Positions 15,644-24,345 of a stretch of DNA of 64,000 nt are shown in pieces. The stretch's first letter is position 1; each line of letters starts with the position of its first letter. The translations under genes were made by a program, and so were the position numbers. The DNA comes from DASVTU01 sp036387415 (GTDB lineage: Bacteria; Acidobacteriota; Blastocatellia; Pyrinomonadales; Pyrinomonadaceae). A model generated the notes under the pieces. It ran no database searches. It was not told where the DNA came from and saw only the letters and a list, made by a program, of their open reading frames with translations. The stretch covers positions 124,001 through 188,000 of the forward strand of contig DASVTU010000029.1 of NCBI GenBank assembly GCA_036387415.1, in the 5' to 3' direction.

Positions 15644-17644
15644 TTCGTTTGTTAGGGCGCGCGACTTGACGAGTCGCTGCGCCATCTCCCGAAACTCTTC
15701 GAGCGACATCACGCCGAGGTCGCCCTTTGTGCGTTCGCGCACGGCGACCTTGCCGTCTTCCATCTCGCGGTCGCCCAGAACGAGCATGAAAGGAATCTTC
15801 TGCATCTGCGAGAGTCGAATCTTCGCGCCAATCTTTTCGCTCCGCAGGTTGGCTTCGACGCGCAATCCCACCGCACGGAGTTCACGTTCAACCTCTTGCG
15901 CGTACTCGTTGACCCTATCCGTAATCGGCAGCACCGCCGCCTGCACAGGCGCAAGCCACATCGGAAACGCGCCCGCGTAGTGCTCGATGAGAACGCCGAA
16001 GAAGCGTTCGATGGAGCCGAACAACGCGCGATGCACCATCACCGGACGATGCGGTTTGTTGTCTTCACCGATGTACTCAAGTTGAAAACGCTCCGGCAGA
16101 TTGAAGTCCCACTGAACCGTTCCGAGTTGCCAGAGACGACCGATGGCGTCTTCAATCTTGAAGTCAATCTTCGGCCCGTAGAACGCCGCTTCGCCCTCCA
16201 TCCGCTCGTAAGGGATGCCCCGCGCGTCGAGCGCCTGGGCGAGCGCAGCTTCGGCTTTCGTCCAATCTTCTTCCGCGCCGAGATAGAGCTTGCTCGTATC
16301 GTTGCCTTTGACGGAAAGCTCGAATTTGACCTTATCGAACCCGAACGTGCCGAAAACCTCGTTGACAAAATCGACGCAATCGCCAAGCTCTCTGGGCGCT
16401 TGTTCGGGCGTACAGAAGAGATGCGCGTCATCGACCGTGAAGCCACGCACGCGCATCAAGCCGTGCAGCGCGCCCGACAACTCTGCGCGATAGACCGTGC
16501 CCATCTCGCCGTAACGTTGCGGGAGGTCGCGGTAGGAGCGTTGCTGCGATTTATAGATGCCGATGTGAAACGGGCAGTTCATCGGCTTGAGACGAAATTC
16601 CGTCTCTTCGATGTTGGTCGGCGCAAACATCGAATCGCCGTAGTTCTGCTCATGCCCGCTTATCTGCCACAGTTCGCGCTTAGCGATGTGCGGCGTATAG
16701 ACGAGGCTATAATGACGCCGGACAAGTTCTTCGTAGAGGTAATCTTCCATCTGCTTACGCACCTGCGCGCCCTTCGGATGCCAGAAGATTAACCCCTGCC
16801 CGTACTCCTCCTGAATCGAAAAGAGGTCGAGTTCGCGTCCCAGACGACGATGGTCGCGCCGCTCGGCCTCCTCACGTTGCTTCGCCCACGCATCGAGTTC
16901 TTCTTGCGTGAAGAATGCCGTGCCGTAGATGCGTTGCATCTGCGGACGCTCGGCGTCGCCCATCCAGTATGCGCCCGCGAGCGAGAGGAGTTTGAAGGCT
17001 TTGAGGCGGTTCGTGTTCGGGACGTGCGGCCCCAGACAGAAGTCGATGAAAGGCGAGCCGTCGATGTAGTAGACGCTGACCGTCTCGCCGCCCTTATCGG
17101 CAATCAACTCGCATTTCAGAGGTTCGCCGCGCTTATCAAACACACGCAACGCTTCCTCCTTCGTAATCTCTTCACGTCGATACGCGAGATTGCGTTTGGC
17201 AATGTCGCGCATGCGCTTTTCAATCACGGGCAGGTCGTCTTCGGTCAACTGCTGCGGCGCGATGACATCGTAAAAGAAGCCGTAGCGCGGGTCGTCGAGC
17301 AGCGCGGGGCCGATGCCGAGTTTGGTTTCGGGAAAGAGGTCGAGCACCGCCGCTGCCAGAAGGTGCGCCGCCGAATGGCGTATCACATCCAACCCTTCGC
17401 GCGTCTGCGGCAAGACGGGTTCTATCTCGACGGTCATCGCTTCGCCGCCTTCTCCGTCTCCGTTGGCATGTGGCATCACGACATCAAGCCGCGCCGCCAA
17501 ATCGACTTCGCGTTCGCCGATTTTGGCCGCGAGAGCCTGTTTCGCTAAATCGCGGTTGAGTTGGCGCAGAGCTTCGCCCACCGTCGCCGAAGACTGCACC
17601 AGCGCCGAAGCGCCGTCCTTCAATTGCACGTTTATTTCACTCAT
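15641..17644 (-). CDS. thrS: threonine-tRNA ligase
   Basis: 667 residues, full length. An N-terminal TGS domain (EINVQLKDGASALVQSSATV) is followed by the editing domain with IRHSAAHLLAAAVLDLFPE, then the class II core with HPKGAQVRKQMEDYLYEEL and MNCPFHIGIY carrying the zinc Cys, MGTVYRAELSGALHGLMRVR (motif 2) and HRALFGSIERFFGVLIEH (motif 3). The C-terminal anticodon-binding domain holds VRERTKGDLGVMSLEEF. It charges tRNA-Thr and edits mischarged Ser. It is the first gene of the block ending in zapA. Confidence 0.97.
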   Translation of the reverse strand: MSEINVQLKDGASALVQSSATVGEALRQLNRDLAKQALAAKIGEREVDLAARLDVVMPHANGDGEGGEAMTVEIEPVLPQTREGLDVIRHSAAHLLAAAVLDLFPETKLGIGPALLDDPRYGFFYDVIAPQQLTEDDLPVIEKRMRDIAKRNLAYRREEITKEEALRVFDKRGEPLKCELIADKGGETVSVYYIDGSPFIDFCLGPHVPNTNRLKAFKLLSLAGAYWMGDAERPQMQRIYGTAFFTQEELDAWAKQREEAERRDHRRLGRELDLFSIQEEYGQGLIFWHPKGAQVRKQMEDYLYEELVRRHYSLVYTPHIAKRELWQISGHEQNYGDSMFAPTNIEETEFRLKPMNCPFHIGIYKSQQRSYRDLPQRYGEMGTVYRAELSGALHGLMRVRGFTVDDAHLFCTPEQAPRELGDCVDFVNEVFGTFGFDKVKFELSVKGNDTSKLYLGAEEDWTKAEAALAQALDARGIPYERMEGEAAFYGPKIDFKIEDAIGRLWQLGTVQWDFNLPERFQLEYIGEDNKPHRPVMVHRALFGSIERFFGVLIEHYAGAFPMWLAPVQAAVLPITDRVNEYAQEVERELRAVGLRVEANLRSEKIGAKIRLSQMQKIPFMLVLGDREMEDGKVAVRERTKGDLGVMSLEEFREMAQRLVKSRALTNE

Positions 17645-17963
17645 TGCCTAAATTCTTCGCAAAAGTCTTGTTTGCCCAAACGGAGACGAGCAGCACAACA
17701 GATGCACTGCGTCGCTGCGTGCGAGCGCGTGTCCCCACAAAACGGGGCGACCTCGCGGATGCAAGAAGCGTCAAACCGGAAAACTTTTTGTATCGTGCGT
17801 CCGAAGACGACTCGTACAGATTGGATTCGACAGAAGCGCCCTTGCCCGCCGACATGCCCGTCTCTAGTAGAGACTGGGGTCGCCCGCGTTTATTAAAAAC
17901 GAAACGTAGTTCGAGTTATCACTGGCAAAGGTCTTCTGGAGCTCACTGTCGAAAAATGGAAAA
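17645..17963. other. 319-bp leader region of thrS
   Basis: No gene is supported here. It contains a short perfect inverted repeat, GTCTCTAGTAGAGAC at about 17859-17873. It must carry the thrS promoter or leader. I saw neither a T-box-like structure nor the stem-loop mimics known from the E. coli thrS operator. Confidence 0.45.
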
Positions 17964-18038
<75 letters not shown>

Positions 18039-18088
18039 AAAACTTTCAAAAACACTCGCTTCAATCAACAGAAAAAGCGGAGTTGGTA

Positions 18089-18117
18089 AGTTAACAAACG
18101 CTCTCCGTGCCTGTCAA
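18089..18117 (-). promoter_or_regulatory. tRNA-Val promoter, embedded in a terminator-like hairpin
   Basis: The minus strand has TTGACA, a 17-nt spacer and TTAACT. The -35 lies in the loop side of the hairpin at 18099-18147, so the termination signal of the upstream gene and the promoter of tRNA-Val physically overlap. Confidence 0.6.
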
Positions 18118-18147
18118 GCCGTGAGGTTTGACAACAGACGGAGAGCG
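18099..18147 (-). terminator. nested hairpin, probable terminator of the MBL-fold gene
   Basis: The outer stem CGCTCTCCGT/ACGGAGAGCG is a perfect 10 bp and encloses an inner TGTCAA/TTGACA stem. On the minus strand it is followed by TTTGTTAACTT, a moderately U-rich tail. Confidence 0.6.
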
Positions 18148-18228
18148 ATTCTGACAACGGTTTGCGCGAACGGCAAACTAAGGCTTTCGTGAGTCGGTGG
18201 CCTGTATGCCTACGCGGAGAGCGCCTGT

Positions 18229-19617
18229 TTAGCGTAGGTCAATGGTGAAGGCTTTGCTTAGTTCGTCCTCGGCTCTGAGTTCCTGTGTGGAGAAGTAGTT
18301 GCTCTGAGATTGCAGTGCTTCGACGAGAGTCCTGCGTGGCACTTCGGTCTTATCTTTGGTGTGCCCGTGTTTGCCCTCCATCGTCGAGACAAACGTTTGG
18401 AGCCGTCTGGAAGAAGACTTGGGACTCTTCTTTTTGAACATCTCCCAGAGCGATTTCGGATTAGCGTTGCGGCTGCCGTGATGCCCGACCTTGTACAAAT
18501 CCACATCCTCAAGCAGCGCCTTGAACTGCGGATTTTTCTTGGCTTCGGCGAGGGCGTAATTCCAGTTTTCAATCTGCGCATCGCCGGGAAAGAGCAGTTT
18601 TTTGCCGCCCGTTTCAAAGTGGAGGATGACGCTGGTGTTGTTCATCACGCTGTCGAGGATACGAACAATCTCAAGCATCTGGCTGCCGCGAATCGAGTTC
18701 ATGCGACGGATAAACCATCTCATATGCGGCGGCATGAGTTGCGTTGCCGAACGCATGGCGACACCCGGGAATAGTGGTTCGGCCTGCTCTCTGAGAGGTT
18801 TTCCGGCGGATGCCTGCAACTGCCAGAACTCGGCGGCATCCTTTGAACGCATCTTGGTAATCTCCTTCGACTGCGTTAGGTCGGGCGGCCCAAGCACGCG
18901 CACCGTTACGCCCGGCAACTCGTTGCCGAGGTCGAGCGGGTTAACGAGGTCGGCGTTGACGTAGAGAGCGCGCCCTCTGCGACCCATCTCCAACAGGTTC
19001 TCTACCGCCGGACGGTTGCTGATATTGTCCTCGCCGAGAAAAGCGAGTTGGGCGGCGAGCGCAGCATTCTGACCGCCGTTACTCAGGAAACTCGCTGCAT
19101 TTCTAGCCATTTCGGCCACCGCCTGCATGTCTGTGAGCGTCTTGGCGAAGGCGACGCTTTTGCCGGGCGAGACTTCGATGGCGCGCTTCGCGTCTGTCCG
19201 CGCGTCAGGGTCTTCCGTCCACGGCTGGATAACGATATTGGGTTCGCACTCGCGGATAACGTCGCCGGAGGCAGTGCCGCTTTTGTTGGTGGCAAAGCCG
19301 CTGATGTGGTCTTTGTGGCGATGCGTGGCGACGACGATGTGGAGTTTCCCGTTGCACCTTCGCTTGATGTCATTGGCGACCTGAAGAAGCAAATCTTTGG
19401 GAGCGTCTGCTGGCAATTCGGTGCTGCCGAAATCAATCAGCACATGTCGCCCCGCTGCTCCGTAATGAAAGGTCAAGAGATAACAGTCGCCGAAACCCAT
19501 CTGGTAGCTGCGAAGCGTCAGTTTGTCCGGCTTGGAACTTTTGTTGATTGAGTTCGACCGTGATTTATTAGGGCTTTTCGACTTGGCGCGTGTGGTCTTT
19601 TTCGACGTAGTTGTCAT
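18229..19617 (-). CDS. ComEC-like metallo-beta-lactamase-fold hydrolase
   Basis: About 462 residues from the ATG at 19617; the open frame runs back to 19710 but would then lie deep inside the upstream gene. A Lys/Ser/Asn-rich N-terminal stretch precedes the MBL fold: YQMGFGDCYLLTFHYG, VLIDFGSTELP, THRHKDHISG (HxHxDH metal site), LLFPGDAQIENW and KVGHHGSRNANP. The GDC-ll start and the GHHGSRNA block resemble the soluble MBL domain of ComEC/Rec2 proteins, which act on DNA or other phosphodiesters. A central insertion of about 200 residues is unassigned. No signal peptide. Overlap of about 50 bp with the peptidase gene suggests a joint function. Confidence 0.75.
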   Translation of the reverse strand: MTTTSKKTTRAKSKSPNKSRSNSINKSSKPDKLTLRSYQMGFGDCYLLTFHYGAAGRHVLIDFGSTELPADAPKDLLLQVANDIKRRCNGKLHIVVATHRHKDHISGFATNKSGTASGDVIRECEPNIVIQPWTEDPDARTDAKRAIEVSPGKSVAFAKTLTDMQAVAEMARNAASFLSNGGQNAALAAQLAFLGEDNISNRPAVENLLEMGRRGRALYVNADLVNPLDLGNELPGVTVRVLGPPDLTQSKEITKMRSKDAAEFWQLQASAGKPLREQAEPLFPGVAMRSATQLMPPHMRWFIRRMNSIRGSQMLEIVRILDSVMNNTSVILHFETGGKKLLFPGDAQIENWNYALAEAKKNPQFKALLEDVDLYKVGHHGSRNANPKSLWEMFKKKSPKSSSRRLQTFVSTMEGKHGHTKDKTEVPRRTLVEALQSQSNYFSTQELRAEDELSKAFTIDLR

Positions 19618-21634
19618 TTTCCAATTTTTCTCCTTCGATGGGGAAAATTCCGAATCGCTTCCGGTGCATCTGCGAGAAGCGTCTTGCTGCATCAACACCC
19701 TGCATTTCACTCTTGAACGCGCCGTACTCCCAGAGATACTCCAAACGGCGCGTCTGTCGTTCGGGGTTCAAGAGACGGTTGCGGATGTGGAATTTGACGC
19801 GCCCGAACTCGTCGAAAATCAATGCGCCGCCGCCATAGAGCACGACCTCCTGTGTGTCGCGCATGCCGGGCGGTTTTTTGATTCCGAGGTGTTTCATCTC
19901 GGAGGCTTGGAGGTTGATTATCTGATGATATTCGGCCACGGTTTCTCTGAGCGTGAAACCGTCGTCGGGGTTGACGCGCACGCATGGGCGCACCGACAGC
20001 ACGCGCGTGTAGGCTTGGTCTTCGAGGCCGAGCGCCGTCCGGTTTTCCCAGATGAAACGAAACATTTCGTCTTTATCTCGAATCAACGATTCGAGATGAA
20101 TACGGTTGTAACGGAATTCGCAATCGGGTGGCTCCCATACGCCGGCCTCCGCGCCATCGCCTTTGGAAGTCGGCTCCATGCCGTAGGCTTTGAAGCTGTC
20201 GAGCAGGTTCTTGCGGAATTTGTATTTCGAGTCGTCGGGTCGGATTTCGCGGTCGGCGGTGAGCATCGCGCTCAGGAAATCGCAAAACTGAATATCCGAG
20301 GGCGGCGTATAGTCGAGCGCGCGGATAACCATCGTCAACAGATAGTCGGCGATGTTCGCGCCCTCCTCGACGACGCGCTGGCGGTCGAGATGCTCATAAG
20401 TGTACGGCATATCTTCCGCACGCTTCTTGATAAATTCCTGCTGTTTGTGACGATTGGCGGCGTTCTCCAAATTCCGCATCATGGCTCTCTCGGACGGCGG
20501 CATCTCGTCCAGTGTGTCCGGCATCTCGTCCGCCGGAGCGTTCGGCATCTCGCCCGCCATCCGTAGCGACGGCAGGGGAGGAAGCGGCGGTGGTGGCGGT
20601 CTGTGTCCCAAACCTTTAAGCCGATTGACCCACACCTCGATGAAGGCGTTCATCACGGCGGCGACGAGCAACTCGCCGCGCATGTGTGGTTCGAGGAAAC
20701 GGTCGTCGGTTATCAGTTTCGGGTCGGGCAGCCATTCCTCGACCGAACGACGCAATGCCTTGCCGCGTGCGCCGGACATTTCCTCTCCAAACTCTTCGGC
20801 TAAACCCAGAATTAGCGATTGACGTAGTGCTTCGCGGGTCAGGCTTTTGAGGCTAATACTCTCAGGGTCTCCGCTTTTGGTTGTGCCGTTCGCCGCAGCC
20901 CCGTTGTTTTCGAGATTCTTATTCTTATCAATTATCGACGCCACCACTTTGGGCAACGAGAAGATGGAGAGCAGCGCGACAATATCGGCGAAGCCTTCAT
21001 GGAAACCCGCCTGCTCCGGCGATGACGGATCCATGTAACGCTCACGCAAACCGTCCAGCAGCGCATGCGTCGTCTCATGGACAACGATGTCGTGCGAGAG
21101 ACAAGTGAAGACCATCTCCGGCGTCGTGCCTTCTTCGGTGCCCGGTTTGGGGAAATAGCCGAAGAGCACGGCGCGGTCTCTCGACGAATAGAAAGCATTG
21201 GCTTCGGTGAAGGCGTGGGGCGCGATGAGGAGTTGGTGGCCGTTGAAACTCCAACTTACGCGCCGTCCGAGGGCGAACTCGAAACGCGCGAGCGTTCGCA
21301 TGACGATGGCATAAACGTTCTGCGCGTGAAAGAGCGGGTCGTTTAAGAGCGTCGAGTCGGGTTCGTCGATGAAAGGGTCGTTGTAGAGTCCGCTCTCAAG
21401 CACGCGGTATTCAAGCGGCGGATAGAGAATGCCCGTTGTCGAATCGTAGTCGATAATCTGAACGCGATAACCGCGCGGGCCGGGAGCGAGTTCTTCGGCG
21501 GGTAAATCGACGCGCGCCGTCAGAATCACTTCTTCCTCTTCATCCGTCGCCGGATTTTTTCGTTTGACCTTTACGCTCGGGTCTTGCGCGATGATGGTTA
21601 GCGTCTGCGTACGTCTCGGTGGGGGCGAAGCCAT
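19568..21634 (-). CDS. large gluzincin-like metallopeptidase (HETTH)
   Basis: About 688 residues from the ATG at 21634 (MASPPPRRTQTLTIIAQDPS), chosen because AGGAG lies about 11 nt upstream; the frame is open to 21925 but without another ribosome site. Near the middle VVHETTHALLDGLRERYMDP supplies HEXXH, and about 20 residues on HEGFADIVALLSIF supplies the Glu and Asp seen in thermolysin/M36-like gluzincins. An N-terminal beta domain precedes it. A Pro-rich loop (RPPPPPLPPLPSL) and Met/Glu/Pro-rich segment separate the catalytic part from a C-terminal domain of about 250 residues. No signal peptide or membrane helix is visible, odd for this class. Close homologues are not known to me. Confidence 0.7.
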   Translation of the reverse strand: MASPPPRRTQTLTIIAQDPSVKVKRKNPATDEEEEVILTARVDLPAEELAPGPRGYRVQIIDYDSTTGILYPPLEYRVLESGLYNDPFIDEPDSTLLNDPLFHAQNVYAIVMRTLARFEFALGRRVSWSFNGHQLLIAPHAFTEANAFYSSRDRAVLFGYFPKPGTEEGTTPEMVFTCLSHDIVVHETTHALLDGLRERYMDPSSPEQAGFHEGFADIVALLSIFSLPKVVASIIDKNKNLENNGAAANGTTKSGDPESISLKSLTREALRQSLILGLAEEFGEEMSGARGKALRRSVEEWLPDPKLITDDRFLEPHMRGELLVAAVMNAFIEVWVNRLKGLGHRPPPPPLPPLPSLRMAGEMPNAPADEMPDTLDEMPPSERAMMRNLENAANRHKQQEFIKKRAEDMPYTYEHLDRQRVVEEGANIADYLLTMVIRALDYTPPSDIQFCDFLSAMLTADREIRPDDSKYKFRKNLLDSFKAYGMEPTSKGDGAEAGVWEPPDCEFRYNRIHLESLIRDKDEMFRFIWENRTALGLEDQAYTRVLSVRPCVRVNPDDGFTLRETVAEYHQIINLQASEMKHLGIKKPPGMRDTQEVVLYGGGALIFDEFGRVKFHIRNRLLNPERQTRRLEYLWEYGAFKSEMQGVDAARRFSQMHRKRFGIFPIEGEKLENDNYVEKDHTRQVEKP

Positions 21635-22124
21635 GATTTTCGATGCTCCTGAAGTTGTACTCTGAGATGTCCGTGTTGATTCGTTAACGTCGTTGGAATG
21701 AAGGCTGACAGCACGCGTGTCTTCGTCAACGGAGACTTTCATTGTTGAAATCTTCGCAGACCATGATGGCTGTCTGCGACGTGGAGAAACGAGGTCGAGT
21801 GACGATGCACTTTTGAAATTGGCTGGCTCTATCGAATCCGGAAACGCAGGAACCCGTAGGGAAAGAGAAAGCTCAAGGCTCGTCAGATAACTGTTCTGCA
21901 TCGGGCGCAGAGACGATACGCTCACATCTTCCGCGCCGTCAAGAAATTATTCTCTCCTGACGAACGAGCCGGACGTATTTTCAGCGCAACATCTCTCACA
22001 GCGTCAACAATCGTTGCGGTGCGTCTTCATCTGCTTTCAATAGTAAATGTCGAAAGGAGAGAAACGTTTCAAGATTCGTGGTGGAATTTTTGCTTTCGGG
22101 TGACGAGCGCGGACGAGTTTGCTT
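21635..22124. other. 490-bp spacer upstream of the peptidase gene
   Basis: This lies between the ABC-F stop and the peptidase ribosome site. The peptidase frame stays open from 21634 to 21925, encoding a Ser/Thr-rich stretch that could be a translated extension; I judge it leader sequence. Nothing else is recognised, and the promoter of the peptidase/MBL pair should be here. Confidence 0.4.
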
Positions 22125-24134
22125 TTAGGCGTTGGTCGCTTCGGCGGCGACGCGCTCCCACTCTTCGTAGAGCGTGCGGAGACGTTCGTCCGTGCTTTGA
22201 TATTCGGCGTTGAGTGCGGCGAGGCGTGCGGGCACGCGTGCGACTTCCGGTTGCGACATCTCTTGAGAGATTTCAGCGAGGCGTTTTTCGGTTCCGGCAA
22301 TCTCGGCTTCGATGGTTTGCGGGTCGCGCGAGGGGCGTGCGTTCTTCTTTTTGTTGTTCTTGCCGCCGTCGCCCGTCTTGCCGTCGGCCTTTGCCCGACG
22401 CGACGCGTCGCTGCCCTGTTTGACAGGTTCGACGCGCGCACGCTCCGGCGCACCACCACCAACGCCGCTACTACGATTGCCGATTTTTGCCTGTTCGGTT
22501 TTCTGCGCGGACTCCTGCGCGAGCCGCGCGCGTTGTTCGGCTTTCCAGTCGTGATAGCCCGTGTAGTCGCCGTCGTAGTGTTCGGAGTGGCCTACGCCGT
22601 CGAGGGCGAGGATTTGCGTAGAAACGCGGTCGAGGAAGTAGCGGTCGTGGCTGATGGTGATAATCGTGCCTTCGTAGGCGTCGAGTGCTTCTTCGAGACT
22701 TTCGCGCGAAGGGATGTCGAGATGGTTGGTCGGTTCGTCGAGGACAAGGACGTTAACGCGCGAGTAGATAAGTTTGGCGAGCGCCAGTCGCCCCTTTTCG
22801 CCGCCCGAAAGGTCGCGGACATGCTTGTACACGTCGTCGCCTGTGAAGAGAAACTTGGCGAGGAAGCCGCGCAACTCTCCGGCGGTCGCAGACGCGGGCG
22901 CGACGCGGCGCAGTTCCATGATGATTTCGTTGCGTTCGTCTAGGTCGTCGAGTTGCTGCGCGTAGTAGCCTATCTGCACGTTTGCGCCCCAACGCACTTC
23001 GCCGTCGAGCAGAGGGATTTTGCCCAGAAGCGATTTGACGAAGGTGGTTTTGCCTGAACCGTTGGGGCCGATGATGCCCAGACACTCGCCGCGACGCAGG
23101 ATGAAATTAATGCCGTCCGCCAGCAAGTTTTCGGGATAGCCGACGGCGGCTTCCTTCGCCGTCAAGACGTATGTGCCAGCGCGTTCGACCTTTTGCAGAC
23201 GAAAATCGCCGGACGACTGATTCGGTCGCACGGCATCGACGCGTTCGAGTTTTTCGAGCATTTTACGGCGCGATTTGGCCTGTTTGGTCTTTTGTCCGGC
23301 GAGGTTGCGACGGATAAATTCTTCGGTCTTGGCGATGAGATGCTGCTGGTTTTCGTATGCGCGTTGCTGCGCTTCGCGTCGTTCTTCGCGCTCGTTGAGA
23401 TAGGCGGAGTAGTTGCCGGTATAACTGACGGCGCGACCGTTTTCCACTTCGATGATGCGACGACAGGCGCGGTCGAGAAAGTACCGGTCGTGGCTGATGA
23501 TGACGTACGCGGAGTTGTACGTGGCGAGAAATTCTTCGAGCCATTCGACCGCCGCGACATCGAGATGATTGGTCGGCTCGTCGAGCAGGAGCACGTCCGG
23601 TTCGGCTAACAAGAGACGCGCGAGGCCGAGACGATTCTTCTGTCCGCCGGAGAGGATTTCGGTGGAAAACTGCCACGTCTCGCGCTCGAAGCCGAGTCCC
23701 TGCAAGATGGCTTCGGCACGCGCCGCATACTCGAACCCGCCTTCACGCTCAAACTCATGTTGGAGGTCGCTGTAGCGTTCGAGCACCGCATCGAGGTCGC
23801 CCCCCGCTTCCGCCATGCGGTGTTCGAGCGCATGCATCTCATGTTCAATCTGTTGCAGACGACCGAAGGCGGCGAGCGCCGCTTCATGCACCGTCACTCC
23901 TGCCTCGAAATCCACATGCTGTTCGAGCAGGCCGAGATTCAAACCACGCACGCGCACCACGTCGCCCTTGTCGGGCTGCTCCTCGCCCGTGATGAGTCGA
24001 AAGAGCGTGGTTTTGCCCGCGCCGTTGCGCCCGACGAGTCCGACGTGCTCGCCCGGATTAAGCTGCACCGATGCGCCGCGCAAGACATCCTGCGCGCCAT
24101 ACGATTTATAAACATCTGACAGCCGGAACAACAT
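22125..24134 (-). CDS. ABC-F family ATPase (Uup/YheS-like)
   Basis: 669 residues with two ABC cassettes and no membrane segments. Cassette 1 has GRNGAGKTTLFRLITGEEQP, LSGGQKNRLGLARLLL and VLLLDEPTNHLD; cassette 2 has GPNGSGKTTFVKSLLG, LSGGEKGRLALAKLIY and VLVLDEPTNHLD. The interdomain linker (residues 240-320) is the basic ABC-F P-site tRNA-interaction motif. A Lys/Arg-rich hinge leads to a C-terminal coiled coil (PQTIEAEIAGTEKRLAEISQ) as in Uup. Family members act on stalled ribosomes or in DNA structure maintenance. The exact subgroup is undecided. Confidence 0.9.
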   Translation of the reverse strand: MLFRLSDVYKSYGAQDVLRGASVQLNPGEHVGLVGRNGAGKTTLFRLITGEEQPDKGDVVRVRGLNLGLLEQHVDFEAGVTVHEAALAAFGRLQQIEHEMHALEHRMAEAGGDLDAVLERYSDLQHEFEREGGFEYAARAEAILQGLGFERETWQFSTEILSGGQKNRLGLARLLLAEPDVLLLDEPTNHLDVAAVEWLEEFLATYNSAYVIISHDRYFLDRACRRIIEVENGRAVSYTGNYSAYLNEREERREAQQRAYENQQHLIAKTEEFIRRNLAGQKTKQAKSRRKMLEKLERVDAVRPNQSSGDFRLQKVERAGTYVLTAKEAAVGYPENLLADGINFILRRGECLGIIGPNGSGKTTFVKSLLGKIPLLDGEVRWGANVQIGYYAQQLDDLDERNEIIMELRRVAPASATAGELRGFLAKFLFTGDDVYKHVRDLSGGEKGRLALAKLIYSRVNVLVLDEPTNHLDIPSRESLEEALDAYEGTIITISHDRYFLDRVSTQILALDGVGHSEHYDGDYTGYHDWKAEQRARLAQESAQKTEQAKIGNRSSGVGGGAPERARVEPVKQGSDASRRAKADGKTGDGGKNNKKKNARPSRDPQTIEAEIAGTEKRLAEISQEMSQPEVARVPARLAALNAEYQSTDERLRTLYEEWERVAAEATNA

Positions 24135-24140
24135 AAGAGC

Positions 24141-24218
24141 GGTAAATCGTGAATGGTAAATAGTAAATCGTAAATGGATAAATCCGGTTCATGCTACTGA
24201 CGATTTACCATTTACATT
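24141..24218. repeat. hairpin of TAAATCG/TAAATGG-type repeats
   Basis: The left arm is GGTAAATCGTGAATGGTAAA and onward to CGTAAATGG; the right arm is CGATTTACCATTTACATTTG. It lies a few bases upstream of the ABC-F start codon, so it would be in that transcript's leader. The unit type is shared with 12808 and 34703. Confidence 0.7.
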
Positions 24219-24233
24219 TGACGTTATTGTTGA

Positions 24234-24277
24234 GAAGCGGGCGCGATGCTTCGAGTTGAGAGGCATGCGCCCGCTTC
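24234..24277 (-). terminator. GC-rich hairpin downstream of the SurA-like gene
   Basis: GAAGCGGGCGC pairs perfectly with GCGCCCGCTTC, with ATGC/GCAT adding inner pairs. On the minus strand the stem is followed by TCTCAACAAT, only weakly U-rich, so the terminator call is tentative; it is bidirectionally placed between the two genes. Confidence 0.5.
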
Positions 24278-24345
24278 AATTTTAACCGTTCGACGGAAAT
24301 CTCATGCGCCGAACGAATGAGATTTTTTCAAGCCTCGACAAATGC

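Noticed and set aside
17645..17963. T-box or other riboswitch in the thrS leader
   Set aside because: No T-box sequence or matching specifier/terminator structure is visible, only one short palindrome.
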